64,000 nucleotides of DNA from Auricularia sp. M13 (taxonomy: Eukaryota; Basidiomycota; Agaricomycetes; Auriculariales; Auriculariaceae). The notes beneath the pieces are model-generated. The model was not told the origin of the DNA, did no database searches, and saw only the letters and a list, made by a program, of their open reading frames with translations. The position numbers and the translations under genes were made by a program. The DNA is taken from the NCBI GenBank assembly GCA_037042915.1, contig CM073201.1:3162001-3226000 (forward strand), given 5' to 3'. The stretch's first letter is position 1, and each line of letters starts with the position of its first letter. Shown here piece after piece: positions 11,801-23,460 of this stretch.

Positions 11801-12121
11801 CGCATCTGCGCTCGCGCGCGTCGCACGACCCGCCGTTACCGCGTCGACGCCCAAGAAAGAGGAGGGCTGGGGCGATTCCTGGGGCGACGACAACGATGAG
11901 CCTGAGATACTGCCTGAGCCCGCTGAACCTGAGGTGCAGAGTACTGCTGCGCCGATGAGTAAGGAGGACAAGGCTGCTGAGATGGCGAGACGACGAGAGG
12001 AACGGAAGCAGGTATGTCGCTGTGGTTTCTCCCCTTTTCGTCGGTTGGCGTCCGGCTCTGATTTTTATGACTTCCCTTGCAGAGGATTGCGGCTGCTAAG
12101 GCCAAGGCTGGGAAGGCATGA
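8848..12121 (+). CDS. CEX1: Scy1/Cex1-type pseudokinase with HEAT repeats (SCYL1 orthologue)
   Basis: Nine exons join in phase: 8848-8982, 9044-9307, 9469-9615, 9662-9741, 9809-10508, 10555-10862, 10930-11546, 11602-12011 and 12083-12121, giving 899 aa. The family carries tRNA from the nuclear pore to translation (yeast Cex1) and takes part in Golgi traffic (SCYL1). The N-terminal kinase-like domain shows VTVFAFD and VRKLRTIRHPDVLKFLDAVE. In place of the HRD loop it reads HGAIRVDSILISPSGEWKL, and DFG is absent, so it is a pseudokinase. HEAT repeats fill roughly residues 330-650 (for example SLVSALEYGGANAAALLPLV). The C-terminal part is acidic, Ala/Pro-rich, with repeated WGD/WED motifs and a basic coiled end (EMARRREERKQRIAAAKAKA). 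It is longer than yeast Cex1 through this tail. Intron 2 contains a hairpin insertion. Confidence 0.93.
9330..9434. repeat. Perfect 23-bp inverted repeat inside intron 2 of the Cex1-type gene
   Basis: The arms 9330-9352 and 9412-9434 are exact reverse complements (first bases CCCCTGGAAGCCC), separated by 59 bp. The host intron (9308-9468) is 161 bp, about 100 bp longer than its neighbours, so the hairpin accounts for the excess. It may be a tiny MITE or snap-back element. Confidence 0.7.
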
Positions 12122-12483
12122 TACGGCTGCCATGTAAATGTTGGACATGTCTTTTCCGAGTCTGCTGAGGGCTTGTGCGTGCGATATTGGGAGCTGCTGA
12201 TAATTTATTTCACGTCTGTTGTGTTGATTGACAATATGGATGTGCACGTGGCTATAATTTCTGGAAGTCCATTTTTACGTTACTTTCGACGGACGACATG
12301 GTCTCGACGAACCGACGAGGTGGTATTATATCTCTCCGCTGCTATTGAACTTGAGTGCAACTTCGTGCTAGTGCCGCATAGCAACTCAATCTCTCACCCT
12401 CCGTCGTGCATGGTGCAAGGAACCTCCGAATTTCGACTGTCAGACTGAGGGAATGAAAGCAATGAGCAATTCACATTGAGAAA
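12122..12483. other. Convergent 3' ends, no gene seen
   Basis: This is the space between the stop codons of the Cex1-type gene (plus strand) and the EF-hand/ZZ gene (minus strand). It probably holds both 3' untranslated regions; nothing else was recognised. Confidence 0.6.
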
Positions 12484-15400
12484 TTACGCTGGATTATGTG
12501 TACTAGTACTGGCTGAGGAAAATGCAGCTCTGATGAGCTTCAGCATTTCGCTATTCTGCGCCTCTAGCGCCGTGAGTCGCGAATTGAATTGATTTTCGAG
12601 AGTAGTGAGACGTGAATTAAAGTCCTCGAGATACCCTTGCACGTTCTCCGGCTGGTGTTCTGAGCTGGATGCCTGAGCCTGCGACTGGTGTGTCGCAAGG
12701 TGGCCGCGGACAAGGATGGCGGCGTTGGTGTCGTGGGTATGGCAGGCGTTGCAGAGCAAGTCAGAAGCGACTGAGCATGTGTGAGATACACTATATCAAG
12801 GGGCGACTATATACCTTCGGGCTCAGCGGCAATAGAGAGCCATATCGGGCCTGACACGGGCACATCTGTACCGCATCGTGCGCAGTGTTGCGAAGCGGCA
12901 CCAATGCCCACTTGCAGCGGGAGTTTCTTTTCTGCCATGCGCCGATAGCGAAGGCTCATGTGTATCGTCGTATCGACACGGTGCAGAATCATGTCGTGGT
13001 GGATCGAATGTGTCGAGGATGATATCGAAGCCTTAGAAACGCAGTCTTCGCAACTCCTGAATGATCCTGAAGAAACGTCATGCAAAGAGTGCAGGGGAAA
13101 TAGAGATAGGACGAACCAGCGGGGCAGACAAGACACTCATACAGCTTGGGCACAATGGGACATTTTCGGCACGAATTGCAATAATGGCTTTGAGGGAAGA
13201 TATCAAAAGGTGCTGAGTGTTGTGATGGCATGGACGTACTCGTGTACTACGAGAGACGCCCTCAATCTCAAGTCTACCTGCGCTCGCCGCCTCGCTATTT
13301 CCTCCGCGCCCATCTTGGTTTCTTCGCCGTAGATGCTCTCGCGCTCGGCAGCGGACAAGTAGCGGGGACCGTCGTCACAAAATGTTCTTGAATCGAGCGC
13401 CGCGCGAAGCAGGACGTCGTGAACGGCTACGTCACAAACCTGCCGAGTGCTTTCTTTCACATTTTCGACGGAGCCGAGGGACGGGCAGCGTAATTGGCCG
13501 ACTTCTAAGACCGGAGCCTCAATGCCGAGCTCATGAGCGAGCTGTGGATGTTGGCTCCAATACTGAACATCGTCCTGTGATTCATAGCCAGCCTGCGTAG
13601 TTGCGTATCTGTACTGTGGACTGATCAGTATCTATGCACGCCTGGATGTCCACAATAGGTCTCACCAATCCACCAGCGAAGGTCTCGAATCGCATTTTGG
13701 GATCAATGCCTTGCTGCTTGAATGACTCTGTCCTATTCTCAGCATATTGTCGTCCTTATGGAGGTAGGTGCTCACCTTCGAGTTGATCCCGCCGTTGCTG
13801 GGCCGCCCTGATCACCTTATCAAGTGAGAGAGTTGCGATCTCGAGCTCTCTGCGATCGAGGACGCATTTCTCAGCAGTCTTTATGATACCCATATGTCGA
13901 ACCAGCAATTGCAATATCAGCGGGAGTAAGTACTACGGCGCACCGATCAGTCACATGAAACGAGACAGACATTTGGCACACATGTTCCAGGCGCCTTTTT
14001 CCAACGATGGGCTGGAAGTCCGTGACCGCGGACAGATCGTACTTGAATTTTTCCAACTTTGGTCGTAGTCGGTCTCGAAGGTGGGTTATTCTCTCTTCCG
14101 CCAAGACGTCCAGTTCGAGAGCGACAGTGCGTGATGGCGGGCTGATACCGCGTGAGAAGTATTTGACCCCTGCTTCGCGTTAGTTGGAAACCGCATATGC
14201 AATGACTCACGGACATTTGATGGGCTCAGAGTCCAGATAGGTACGAAGAAGTGGACGGTTGACTTGTGGTAAAGCCGCCATCGCTGCTTCAAGTGTGTTC
14301 AGGACGGCTTGTATATTTTTCTGATACTGAAGCAGTTCGAGCCTCCATCCTGTTTTGATGGTTCAGCTACAGACGACGAGGAAAGTTATCACGTACCTGC
14401 AGCCGCGTAAGCCAAGCGCGGAAGGACGGGCCACTTCTCGGGGAAGCTTCGTGAACGAGTGAAAGCGTCAACTTCTCGCACATGAACAGACCCGTTACTG
14501 TCGTCGTCAAACGCTTCGGTGAGTGGTGGGACATAGAATACGTTGAGATAGTTCAGACACCACTTGTGACTGATTGAAATTGGTTCGAGGCCGTCATCCG
14601 ACCAGGCTGGGGTGTATCCCGTCGAGGAGCCACCTGGGCTCGACGGATTCGATGACAGTCGTGGGCGCTGCCCCATATGATCGTCGGAGGTGGTAAAGTA
14701 ATCAGGATAATGTTCCCTCAAGGCATTGACGAAGGCTTGTGTGGATACGCTATAAGCCCACTCCTAATGGTGCAAAGTGAAAATATTTCAGAAAGGTATC
14801 GCAATTAAAGCAACGGATAATATGACATACCATTCGCTTCCATATCACTTGCAAATGCTGCCCTGGTGTCAGACAGATGGGTCTCAGGGAAGAAAGAACG
14901 TACAGGATCGTGCACGTGCTTCCATGCACCATCCTTGACGGCCTGTATTATGCGAGTCGAGGCGCCGTCAATCGCCTCCTGAATATGCGTGATTTGTTCT
15001 TCCAAGAGAGTCTTGAACAGTGGGTGATTTTCTCGCAGTTGTAAATCGAGCGGTGTGTGCAGGTCATGTAGCAAGCCGGCATCCACAGGCCGACTACCAT
15101 CGTCGCGAGACAGCGATCTGGAGTGCCCGACGGCATTGGTTTTCAAGAGATCTCTGATCTTCGAGACACCGCCGTCGAGACACGCAGCGCGGCCACCACG
15201 TTTCTCGACCTCAGCAGAGATCCTGTCCTCCGTTCGCGTCTGAGCCATGATGATCGTGGTGAGGTGTGCTACCATACGCGCAACGTCCTGTACATCCAGC
15301 GCCACTTGTACTTGTAGCACCGAATTGAGGTCGCGTTTCAGCTCTGCGAACTTGGTGACTATTTCCGCAAATGCGGCTTTGTAGCCCCCGGAATTGAAGA

Positions 15401-18400
15401 ATCTCGCTTCAAAAACAAGACATGATGCAGGTCAGGCTGTCCCAAATAAGTACCTGTTAGATGTATTCCCCCCATCTATCTGATGGGTCTAAAGGATGTT
15501 TTTCATACAGACAGCCTGGGCATGCCTACAGCCCCACACCTAATAATATAACACATCTTAGACAGGCTCAGGCAAGCACAGGCAGCTACCACACATCACA
15601 GCCCATCATCTCAATGCCTGCCTAGTTTTGAAGGCATCAGACTGCCTCCTGCCTGCAATTTATAGGCAGCTGGGCACTGCCTGCCTGCTGCCTGCAGGCA
15701 TCCAAACTTCAATGCAGGCATCTTGGCGTCATCTCAGGCATATCTATGCACCTGCCTGGACCTCACAGGCATCAGTAAGCTGCTCTGGGAACATTCCAAG
15801 TACGTCAGATTGATTACCTGAAAGACTTGCAGGCATACCCTTCCCAAGGATCAGGCATCAAGCTGGTTGCCTGCTCCCTTTGCAGGCATCAAAAGCCACG
15901 TGCCTTCCCCTGCCTGCAGGCTGCCTAATTGTGAGAATCATGTGCAGGCATAAATCTCAGGCAATCAGGCTGCCTGTGTGTGGGATAGGCATCAGATCAA
16001 TTGCCTATCTCCTTTCTAGGCTGTCTGCCTGCCTTCGAAGTGCAGAATGTAGAGCTGTAATGAACTAAAAGCCCTACTAGTCCCTGCATTAGCTAGTAAG
16101 TAATATGTCACCCTATTACTCTAGATCTGTGAGGACTACAATCAATCTATGTCCAGAAGTGTTTGTGTCCAGAAGTAATTATGTCCAGAAGTAATTATGT
16201 CCAGAAGTATTTGTGTCCAGAAGTATTTGTGTCCAGAAGTATTTGTGTCCAGAAGTGTTTGTGTCCAGAAGTTTTTGTCCAGAAGCTTTCTAGTCCAGAA
16301 GTGGGTTTTGTCCAGCAGTAAAGTTTTTTACTAGGACAGTTTTCTTAACTACATGTGCGTATCTTGGAGGCAACATGCTTGCTATTCATGTGGAAGGGCG
16401 CATATCACTTGTCAAGGCTAGTGCTCAGATGGGACGAGGGTTGATGAAGCGGTGGACAAGCAGTGTAATCCAGGCCATAGAGACTTCCTGCATGCCAGAC
16501 GGGCTCCAGAGTATAGCCCATGTTGATGGAGAACCAAGGTACATATAGCAACCAAGCTTAGCATGGTTGGAGAGGTGCGTGCATCAGGCAGAGGGTGCAT
16601 GGTGGGAATCTGACAGAGTTGTTGTGGCTTAGCCAATCCATTCCACTCACATCGACAGTCTCATAAAGCACTGTGGGCGCTCAGCAGAAGGTGCAATGGT
16701 ACAAGCATAGATGAAGGTAGGGTACATGAGGGATGTCGCTCCACGAACAACATCCCACACTGCCAATACGCCTGATCATAATAACACTTCCGTGCCTACC
16801 CAAGCGGGACCCACAGTTCTGTCACTGCGTTAAGCCTACGATCAAGAGCTAGTATGTATTGTCCATGGTGGATTTATAGTGGGGATCCTTCGAACGTTCA
16901 ACCGAACCTCCAATGGGCTGTTCAGAGTCAGATGTGCGCCTAGGTAATTGGCAGCTATCACAGGCCATGAGTGTACATTTTAATTGGTGTTGTGAAGCCA
17001 CTACAGATCCCTAGCAGTACGTACTGTTACGTTTTGCGTTAATTGCGTCCATATGCCACTCCTGTTAGATTTCTTTTGCAGCTTTTCCCACTCGTTTTGG
17101 CACATATCCTGATTCCGCAAGCCTCTCCAGATCTCCTGCACCACTTTGACACCCTCTGACTTCTGTCCTGGGTTGCAGTGTGCTGCTACGATTTTCCTTG
17201 ATTGCACCTGCAGGTTCTGCCTACAGTATAGAGAAAGTCTGTAATGCCCAAAAGTTATACAGGCGTACCTTTGATGCCTAGAAGTCAAACAGGCATGCCT
17301 GTGATGCCTAGAAATCAGACATGCATGCCTGTGATGCCTGGCAACTACACTGACTTGCCTGTGATGCCTATCAAATTTCTAGGCATGTCTGTGATGCCTA
17401 CTATCCTTGCTGTGATGCCTATGATGCCTAGTCTGCCTGCAGAAACTGAGCATGATCTAGGCATCTCGAGTCATTGCCTGCATAAAGTTGTGATGCCTGC
17501 CTGATGCCTGAGAGCTGCCTGCCTGATGCCTACATGATGCCCAAGAACTATGTGTGTGATGCCTGTGTGATGCCTGCTTGATGCCTGTGTAATGTCCATA
17601 CAATAGGAATTAGTGCAAATACTTGGTAGCTTCGCTTAGGCTGCCTGGGCTGTGTGCCTAGGCAGCCTTGGAGCTGCCTGAATAGCTAACATTGATTGAT
17701 GCATTGTTTGAGGTATCTCATCACGCTTCTTGAGCAATCCCCAAACACCTCAGGCATGCCTAGGCATGCCTAGTTGAAAAGCATCCTTTAGATCCATCTC
17801 CTGATAGGGAGGGTTACATCTAAGAGATCAGTTTTGGGGCAGCCTGTGGTGACATGATGAGTCTCCAGCCCGCAGGACTCCATACTAAACACGCACTCAC
17901 CCAGTCTATGGCAGTTGGAATATTTGTTTATGACATTCCCAGCGTCTATGATGGCCGTTCTGATCTTCGAGAGCACAATGTCGAGCTGATCGCGGATAGC
18001 GGTAACCTTGGGCTTTTCGAGTTCGCGCAATCTAGAAGCAACGTCAGCCACCAGACAACTCGTGTTTCCAGTCATAGGTACGCACCCAAACAGCTCGGCC
18101 ATAGTGGCGGACGCTTGAACAAGCACGGCGTACACCCGTCGCTCGTTCTCACGACGATCGATCTCGAGCACCAATATGCCCTTGAAGGCGGACACAGCAA
18201 CTGAAATCCAAAGCCGCATAAACACTGCGTGCCGTGCCATCCGAGTGAGAGCATGCTAACCTTGGATCCAAGGATGGATTTTCTCGATGCAGTCCAGGGC
18301 GCTCATGACAGTGTTGGCCACGAGCAGCATGTTCTTTGCCGTCGTATTCTCCGCATCCGACGACGTGACCGAGGCAAGGGCATTATAGGCGGACTGCACC

Positions 18401-18660
18401 AACTCCGAAGACTGCTCCAGTGGGTCGCGCTGCACTTGGATGCGTACGAGAGCTGGAGCTGGACGTCAGCACTACGCAACAGCAGCCAATTGGCACCTCT
18501 GCTCACGTTTGTCCGGAACGTAGAGATACTGCTGGTCGGGGCTCGGCGTTGTATAAAAGTCTCTACTAACAACGTTGCCCCGCGCATCCTCGCGCTCGTC
18601 CTCCGATGACGACTGCATCCCCAGTCTCTCTCCGAGAGGGCGAGTAAAGAGGTGACTCAT
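12484..18660 (-). CDS. EF-hand and ZZ zinc-finger protein, 1,015 aa, with a transposon in intron 3
   Basis: Thirteen exons hold one frame: 18507-18660, 18261-18458, 17901-18200, 14904-15406, 14397-14763, 14215-14349, 13982-14169, 13776-13932, 13666-13727, 13240-13613, 13117-13187, 12815-13066 and 12484-12770. The N-terminal third is helical (FKGILVLEIDRRENERRVYA). A canonical EF-hand loop, DDDSNGSVHVRE, lies near residues 471-482, followed by TRSRSFPEKWPVLPRLAYAA, a pattern seen in large agaric EF-hand proteins. The block LLPLILQLLVRHMGIIKTAE may be membrane-associated. A ZZ-type finger (CNSCRKC, YECLVC, CEDC) sits near residues 813-850. The C-terminus is a short coiled coil (NSRLTTLENQFNSRLTALEA). 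The likely role is Ca2+-responsive scaffolding; this is inferred. The exon 4 donor is chosen by phase: GTATGT at 14830 is stronger but breaks frame, so residues near that junction are uncertain. Confidence 0.8.
16149..16320. repeat. 16-bp tandem repeat (about 11 units) inside the hAT-like element
   Basis: The unit is TGTCCAGAAGTATTTG with small variants; units toward the right end are shortened or diverged. It occupies the interior of the element and has no coding potential. It is a minisatellite, not a CRISPR array, as there are no unique spacers. Confidence 0.85.
17240..17620. repeat. Right subterminal ATGCCT-repeat zone of the hAT-like element
   Basis: More than a dozen copies of GATGCCT occur here, mostly in one orientation. 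The left zone (about 15490-16050) carries mainly the complementary AGGCAT. Opposed dense hexamers near both ends resemble the subterminal transposase-binding sites known from hAT elements such as Ac; binding itself is inference. Confidence 0.65.
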
Positions 18661-19444
18661 GAAGGATGAGAGCAAGAAGTTAACAGTTGGACCAGCATGC
18701 GCAGGCACCGCCAACGGTGACAGTTGGGCACGCGCCCAACCCCTGGAAGACGTGTTTTGCGCGCGCGCAGCTGACCCATCGTGCTACGATCACCACCATG
18801 GAGGCTTCGAAGCGGAGGTGGCGCCGAGAACCAGATCTGCGTCCAATGGGAATGGTGATGCCCCGGATAGCAGATCGTTTAAGGAAAAGGCTGGCGGCTG
18901 CTGAAGGCGAAGAGCGCATTGCCAACCAATCGTCCTCTTGATCGCACAAGTCCCGCTGAAACAGCGATGCCCCGACCCTTGTCAAGCTATTGTACACAGC
19001 GGTGAGAGCTCATATCGAGTCCCGCGAGTTGGAACGACAACCCGACGGGTGCGGAGGTGAGAGCCCAGATCGCAGATGACAGGCACTGCCAGCAAACCTC
19101 AGCGTTGTAAACGTCTTATACAATTCGTGGCGCAGCCTGGGAATTCATGTCAGACGCTTATATATGGGCAAGAACGAACGACTCAACATGAAGGGGCATT
19201 GATACAGTTTGTCTGTGGCGGTTCGCTTTCAGGGCAAGAGGAACACCTCGAACAGATCGGAAGCTATCCTGCAGCCTCGTAGACTGCCGAACTAGAGCAT
19301 TCAGCTCCCACCTCTAGGTATCATCACCAGAAAGAACGCCGGTAGTCACGCGCAATCTTGACCCTCTTGAAATATCGCCCTTTGCACAGAATCGCAAGTG
19401 CAGCTTGAACTCAGCCCCAGAAAACAATCAGCCGGCAAGCTGTA
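18661..19444. other. Upstream region of the EF-hand gene, no supported gene
   Basis: Opposite-strand open frames at 18659-18997 overlap each other and show no family features. I see no convincing TATA box for the EF-hand gene. Confidence 0.5.
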
Positions 19445-20156
19445 CAGTCTTGGACCGGACCTCTGAACAGCACATCGAGAAAATAATATGTATGACTGGG
19501 ATTGATTCGCCTTTCCCTAATTTCTATGTCAAGTCCTTCATATGGTTCCTGGGTATCCTAAGAAAAATAGCCTTCTTTGTAGGTTGTGAGACTGTGGAAT
19601 CTCGGGCCTTGCAGTGAAGTGACCCGAATTCAGGGTCCACCCCGGTCCTCTGAACACCACCGCCGATTTCTCATTTTGCATCACAGCCAAGAATTATGCC
19701 TCAATAAACAATGTTATAGGATAGTTAATAGTGTTCACAAACTAAGTTTATCAATGGGATGCTGCCTGCTCGGTGTGTTGCCTGTGCCGACTGACTGGCC
19801 TGGATCAAAAATCGGGCCTAGCCTCACACAAACATATAGATGCCTTGGTTCCAGCGCACATTAGCTCTGCTGTACATGCCTACCATGTAAGGGTGTAGTT
19901 GGTTTGTGAGCTATGGGCCCATATTGCTGTTCATGGTCAGTGGTCAATGTTGAAATGCGGCAAATGCCGGTCCTTTGACGATGAGCTGCGTCTCAACGCC
20001 CAACCATCAAATATCTTGACCCCATACCTGGGTCATACATCAAGGCCAATGTATTCTCTTCAGAGAAAAACTTTCTTGCGAAGGGGAACAAAATTGAGCT
20101 GAATGTGGTCGACTGTTCAAAGGTCCGGGGTTGTTCAGAGGTCCGGTCCAAGACTG
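19445..20156. mobile_element. Non-autonomous Tc1/mariner-like element, 712 bp (TA target site)
   Basis: Terminal inverted repeats of 25 bp are identical at both ends (CAGTCTTGGACCGGACCTCT then GAACA), and each is flanked by TA (19443-19444 and 20157-20158). CAGT-starting termini with a TA duplication fit the Tc1/mariner group, including fungal Fot1/pogo relatives. Extra partial copies of the terminus lie inside, near 19635-19660 and 20113-20135. No transposase is encoded. The element ends about 130 bp past the stop codon of the 5MP gene. Confidence 0.82.
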
Positions 20157-20287
20157 TATATCGTGGAGGCCAGACGTAAAGACGCACGAAAGCGACAGCA
20201 GAGAAGCGGGACAAACGAACAAAGAAATAAGGAACACACCAGTCCACGACGACGAGAGCAACACAGAATCTACATTGGACGCGCCGC

Positions 20288-22234
20288 CTATTCCTCGTCT
20301 TCATCCTCGCTCTCCTGCGCCTCGAGGTACTACAACGCAGATCCCATCAGACCCAGCGCTTCACAGAACGAGAGGGGGGAAACGATGGAGGGTGGAAACG
20401 GACCTTGACGAGCGGTTCCGTCGCAGCGAGGAAGTGCTGCTTGCCCTGCGCCTTGGCGCCCTTCTGGTACCAGTAGATGATCGCCTGGTCGCTCAGGCAG
20501 TCCGCGTTGTACAGCACCTACGCAGGGCAGCCAGCTCAGCACGGGCAGTTATACGACAGCACACAGCCACGAGCGTACCTTCAGGATCTGCGGGAAGGCC
20601 TTCATGATGCGTCTGTCCTCGTAGCAGTAGAGCTGGACGACGTTCACCAGCCCCACCTGCGTCTTCGCCGTCGTGCAGAACGGCTCGAGTACCGGAGCGA
20701 ATTTCTACAGGGTGTGCGCGCGTTAGTATCGGCATGACGTCGAAGAACGAAAAAGCAAGATGGACGTCGGACGCACCTTGACCTCGCGCAGTGCGAGCGC
20801 CTCGATTTGGTCGGGCCGCGCGCCGCTCCAGTCGACGCTGGCCATCATCGCCTGCCAGATGGAGCTGATGAGCGCCTCGGTGTCCGCCAGCGCGCCGGGG
20901 TGCTCGCTCTGCCAGGTCTTGACGGCGTCGATGATCTGGGACCGGTCGGTCAGTCATTCCGTCAGAGTACTGTGCTCGGAGGAAGCGGACGCACGGCTTC
21001 GGGGGCCTCGTCGTTCTCGCACATTTCTTTGAGCTTGCTGATGAGCTCCTGCCGGGCGCCCACCGTCTGCCGCTTCGCCCACCACTCGGCGACCTGCGCG
21101 AAGAGTAAGTCAACATAGCCGGCTTGCGTTTAAGCAGGAAAGGGGGACTACCTGCGGCATGCCGTTTTCCTTGAAGTGCTCCTGGAGATGGGTAGCAGTG
21201 CGCTTGTTGGGCGGGAAGAACAGCGTGAGGTCCTTGATGCCACCCTTGCGGAGAGCGGTGGCCAAATGGTCTACAGCCTGCTCCGAGAGGTACGCGCGGA
21301 TAATGCGCGTGACCAGGTTAAGCGACATGTCTGTCGAAGAGGAATCAGAGTAGGATTCTAGAGCATGGACGATGCACAACGAACCATCCTTAATCAGATG
21401 CTCTTTGGTCAGCGACTGCAGGACGCCAGCGCCAATGAGGCCAGTCGCCATCATGAGGCCGGTGGCGTACGCCAGCCGGTCGCGCTGGTCTGGGCTCCAT
21501 TTCTGCACGTACTGCAGTAGAGTCGGGATGGAGCTCTCTTCCAGCGGTTTCTGCAGATACTTGTACCTGTTCCAAACCGTCAACTGAAGATCAGAAAAAT
21601 TTGCTGAAAACGCACCGCCGAATAAGCCTGTTCAGCACATCGACATATTTCTTGACCTCGGCTTCGTTGGGTGCCTGGACGAGCGCGAACGAGCAGATAG
21701 GTGCGCCGTCGTCGATGAAGGCGCCGCCGGGCTGCAGCAGGCCGCCGATGATCAGGATCTCGTATAGCTCGTCGGCATATTTGAGGAACTCGAGCGTGCC
21801 GCCGGCAGTGACCAGCCGCTGGAAGAGCGCTTCGTAGTCGCCGGGTGGGACGGTGTCGAGGTGCTTGAGGAGCTGGTCCCGGAACTGTGCTGGCTCGTGT
21901 TTCGCTTGGGCTTTAACGGCGCCCTTGCGAGCTCTGATACGCACTCCTGCACGCGGCAAGCCAAGGATCGGAGGTACCAGGCAGGCCCAAGAGAATAATT
22001 ACGAAGATATTCAACCAGGATGAATGATCGCAGCGGTCAGGTAGATCCAGGAGGTCGTGTGCGAGTGCCAGGTTCCATCGATGGCAGAACGCAGGCGACC
22101 AACACGCCAATCGGACCAGGCAACATCGGGCAGAAAAAGTGACGGCAATGACAAAGGATGGTCAGCAGGCTCCAGGCTGAAGCAAAGAAATTCGACTTGC
22201 CCTGGAGCGAGGGCTTGGGTGCGGTCGTCGACAT
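20288..22234 (-). CDS. BZW1: eIF5-mimic protein (5MP; BZW1/BZW2 family)
   Basis: Eight exons join in phase: 22201-22234, 21616-21946, 21152-21566, 20995-21093, 20777-20935, 20579-20704, 20404-20517 and 20288-20329, giving 439 aa (human BZW1 is about 419). The family mimics the C-terminal part of eIF5 and binds eIF2 and eIF3, lowering non-AUG initiation. The basic N-terminus (VRIRARKGAVKAQAKHEPAQ) and ADELYEILIIGGLLQPGG are family-specific; HEAT-like helices follow. A C-terminal W2 domain (VLYNADCLSDQAIIYWYQKG) ends in an acidic tail, EAQESEDEDEE. The first intron (21947-22200, 254 bp) begins GCAAGT instead of GT; this GC-AG splice restores frame exactly, and no GT donor nearby does. The symbol is the animal name. 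Confidence 0.92.
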
Positions 22235-23355
22235 CCGCTGGACCACTTCCAGCTCCGACTGACGCTAAAACAATGGCCATTCGGAACTCGGTGCTGATCG
22301 ATGCATTCCACATCCATTTGCAGCCATATGGGCAGTAAAATACATCTTAAAATGATGAAGATTTGTCTCATGGTAGAACCGCGGTGCCCTAGGTGTATTG
22401 ACGAAAGCATTTTCGGCAGACAGAAAGCTCACCTGCATCGCCTATGCTATTTTTTCACGACAAGAACGCTCAAAATGTACCATAAGAGGAATCGAGGTTC
22501 TGTCCCAAATGAGGAGTGTCAAGGATCTTGTAATAAGCAGGGGTGCTTGTTATCACCTGAGAGCTACAGAAGAAGCCGAGCACGCTAGGTGGGTTCCGTG
22601 TCAGTGTCTTGGCTTCTCGCAGACCTTTCTCTTCTCCTGCATCTCTCCTGGGCTGAGGATACATACTTGCGCTGAACGGATTGAGCGTGCAACGGGTCAT
22701 AGGATACGTCAGATCCATTTGGGGACCTCAGCTTCCATCAAACCAGAACCAAGAATCCAGGCATCATCGAGGCCTAACCTGGAGCGCGCTCCGGATTGAA
22801 GCTGCGGGCGCCCTTTCTCCGAAATCGCTGCATTCTCGGTCGCAAGTTGCCAAGTAGCATACGGTCCGAAAGTACCAAGACGGCAGAGCACGAGAAGCAG
22901 GATGCGCAGGCAGGCCAGAACCGCATCTCCCTGCCTCGCCACTTGGCGGGTGGAGCGACAGCATCATAGTGCACGAGCTTCGCGGGACTGTGCGCGTCGG
23001 CCAGGCCCGCGTCGCGACTTGCCCTTCGGCAGCCAGTTTTTCGCATACTGCACGGAGGGAGCCCTGCAAAATTAAGTTTATACGTTACCGCTAGGTATTT
23101 TACTTGCCAATGTGGCTAGAATGAGGGATGAGACGCCCTGGATCTAACCGCAGAGCGTCGTCTTTGCGTGGGTCGTCCGGACCGGCCGCCGGCATTGACA
23201 GGCAATCCGGCTGCGCAGGCTGTCGATCCTCGCCGGTCGCACAAGGCCCAGGGCATGCAAATGCCAAATGGAAGAGGCGCCTAGTCGCCGTAATTTGAGG
23301 TCAGGATGGTACGAGGTTTGAGGCTTCACTGAATGTTCGGCGCTCGCGCCAAGGT
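22235..23355. other. Intergenic stretch, no supported gene
   Basis: This is divergent promoter space between the 5MP gene and the small secreted protein gene. Minus-strand frames at 22709-23069 show no recognisable domain and overlap in several frames, which suggests chance in GC-rich DNA. Confidence 0.5.
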
Positions 23356-23362
23356 ATATAAG
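23356..23362 (+). promoter_or_regulatory. TATA box of the small secreted protein gene
   Basis: TATATAA lies about 100 bp before the start codon, in front of a pyrimidine-rich leader, as in other strongly expressed fungal genes. Confidence 0.6.
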
Positions 23363-23460
23363 CGGCACGCTGATGCGGGCCAGGTTCCCCAGTCCTCCTC
23401 AGGCTCTACCACCCAGCCTCCTAACAGCCGGCCCCCTCTCTCACTCAGACCCCATCCGTA

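Larger units (their letters stand above)
15428..17851. mobile_element. Non-autonomous hAT-like DNA transposon, 2,424 bp, in an intron
   Basis: The ends are imperfect inverted repeats of about 85 bp: CAGGTCAGGCTGTCCCAAA on the left and, on the opposite strand, CACCACAGGCTGCCCCAAA on the right, both going on to similar TTAGATGTA and TCTAAAGGATG blocks. An 8-bp direct repeat, ACATGATG, flanks it (15420-15427 and 17852-17859). An 8-bp duplication with CA-starting termini is the hAT pattern. No transposase frame is present. Both subterminal zones are packed with AGGCAT or its complement ATGCCT, probably transposase-binding repeats. It lies wholly within an intron of the EF-hand gene, stretching it from about 62 to 2,494 bp. 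Confidence 0.85.

Noticed and set aside
10870-11971. Long open frames on the minus strand across the Cex1 tail
   Set aside because: They mirror the Ala/Pro/Asp-rich C-terminal coding of the plus-strand gene, whose exons hold frame and match the Scy1/Cex1 layout.
16149-16320. Regular short repeats resembling a CRISPR array
   Set aside because: Units of about 16 bp are contiguous with no unique spacers, lie inside a transposon and are in a eukaryotic genome; it is a minisatellite.
20493-21116. A 207-aa minus-strand frame across the 5MP C-terminal exons
   Set aside because: It reads in the wrong frame through several introns; the spliced W2-domain reading is clearly correct.
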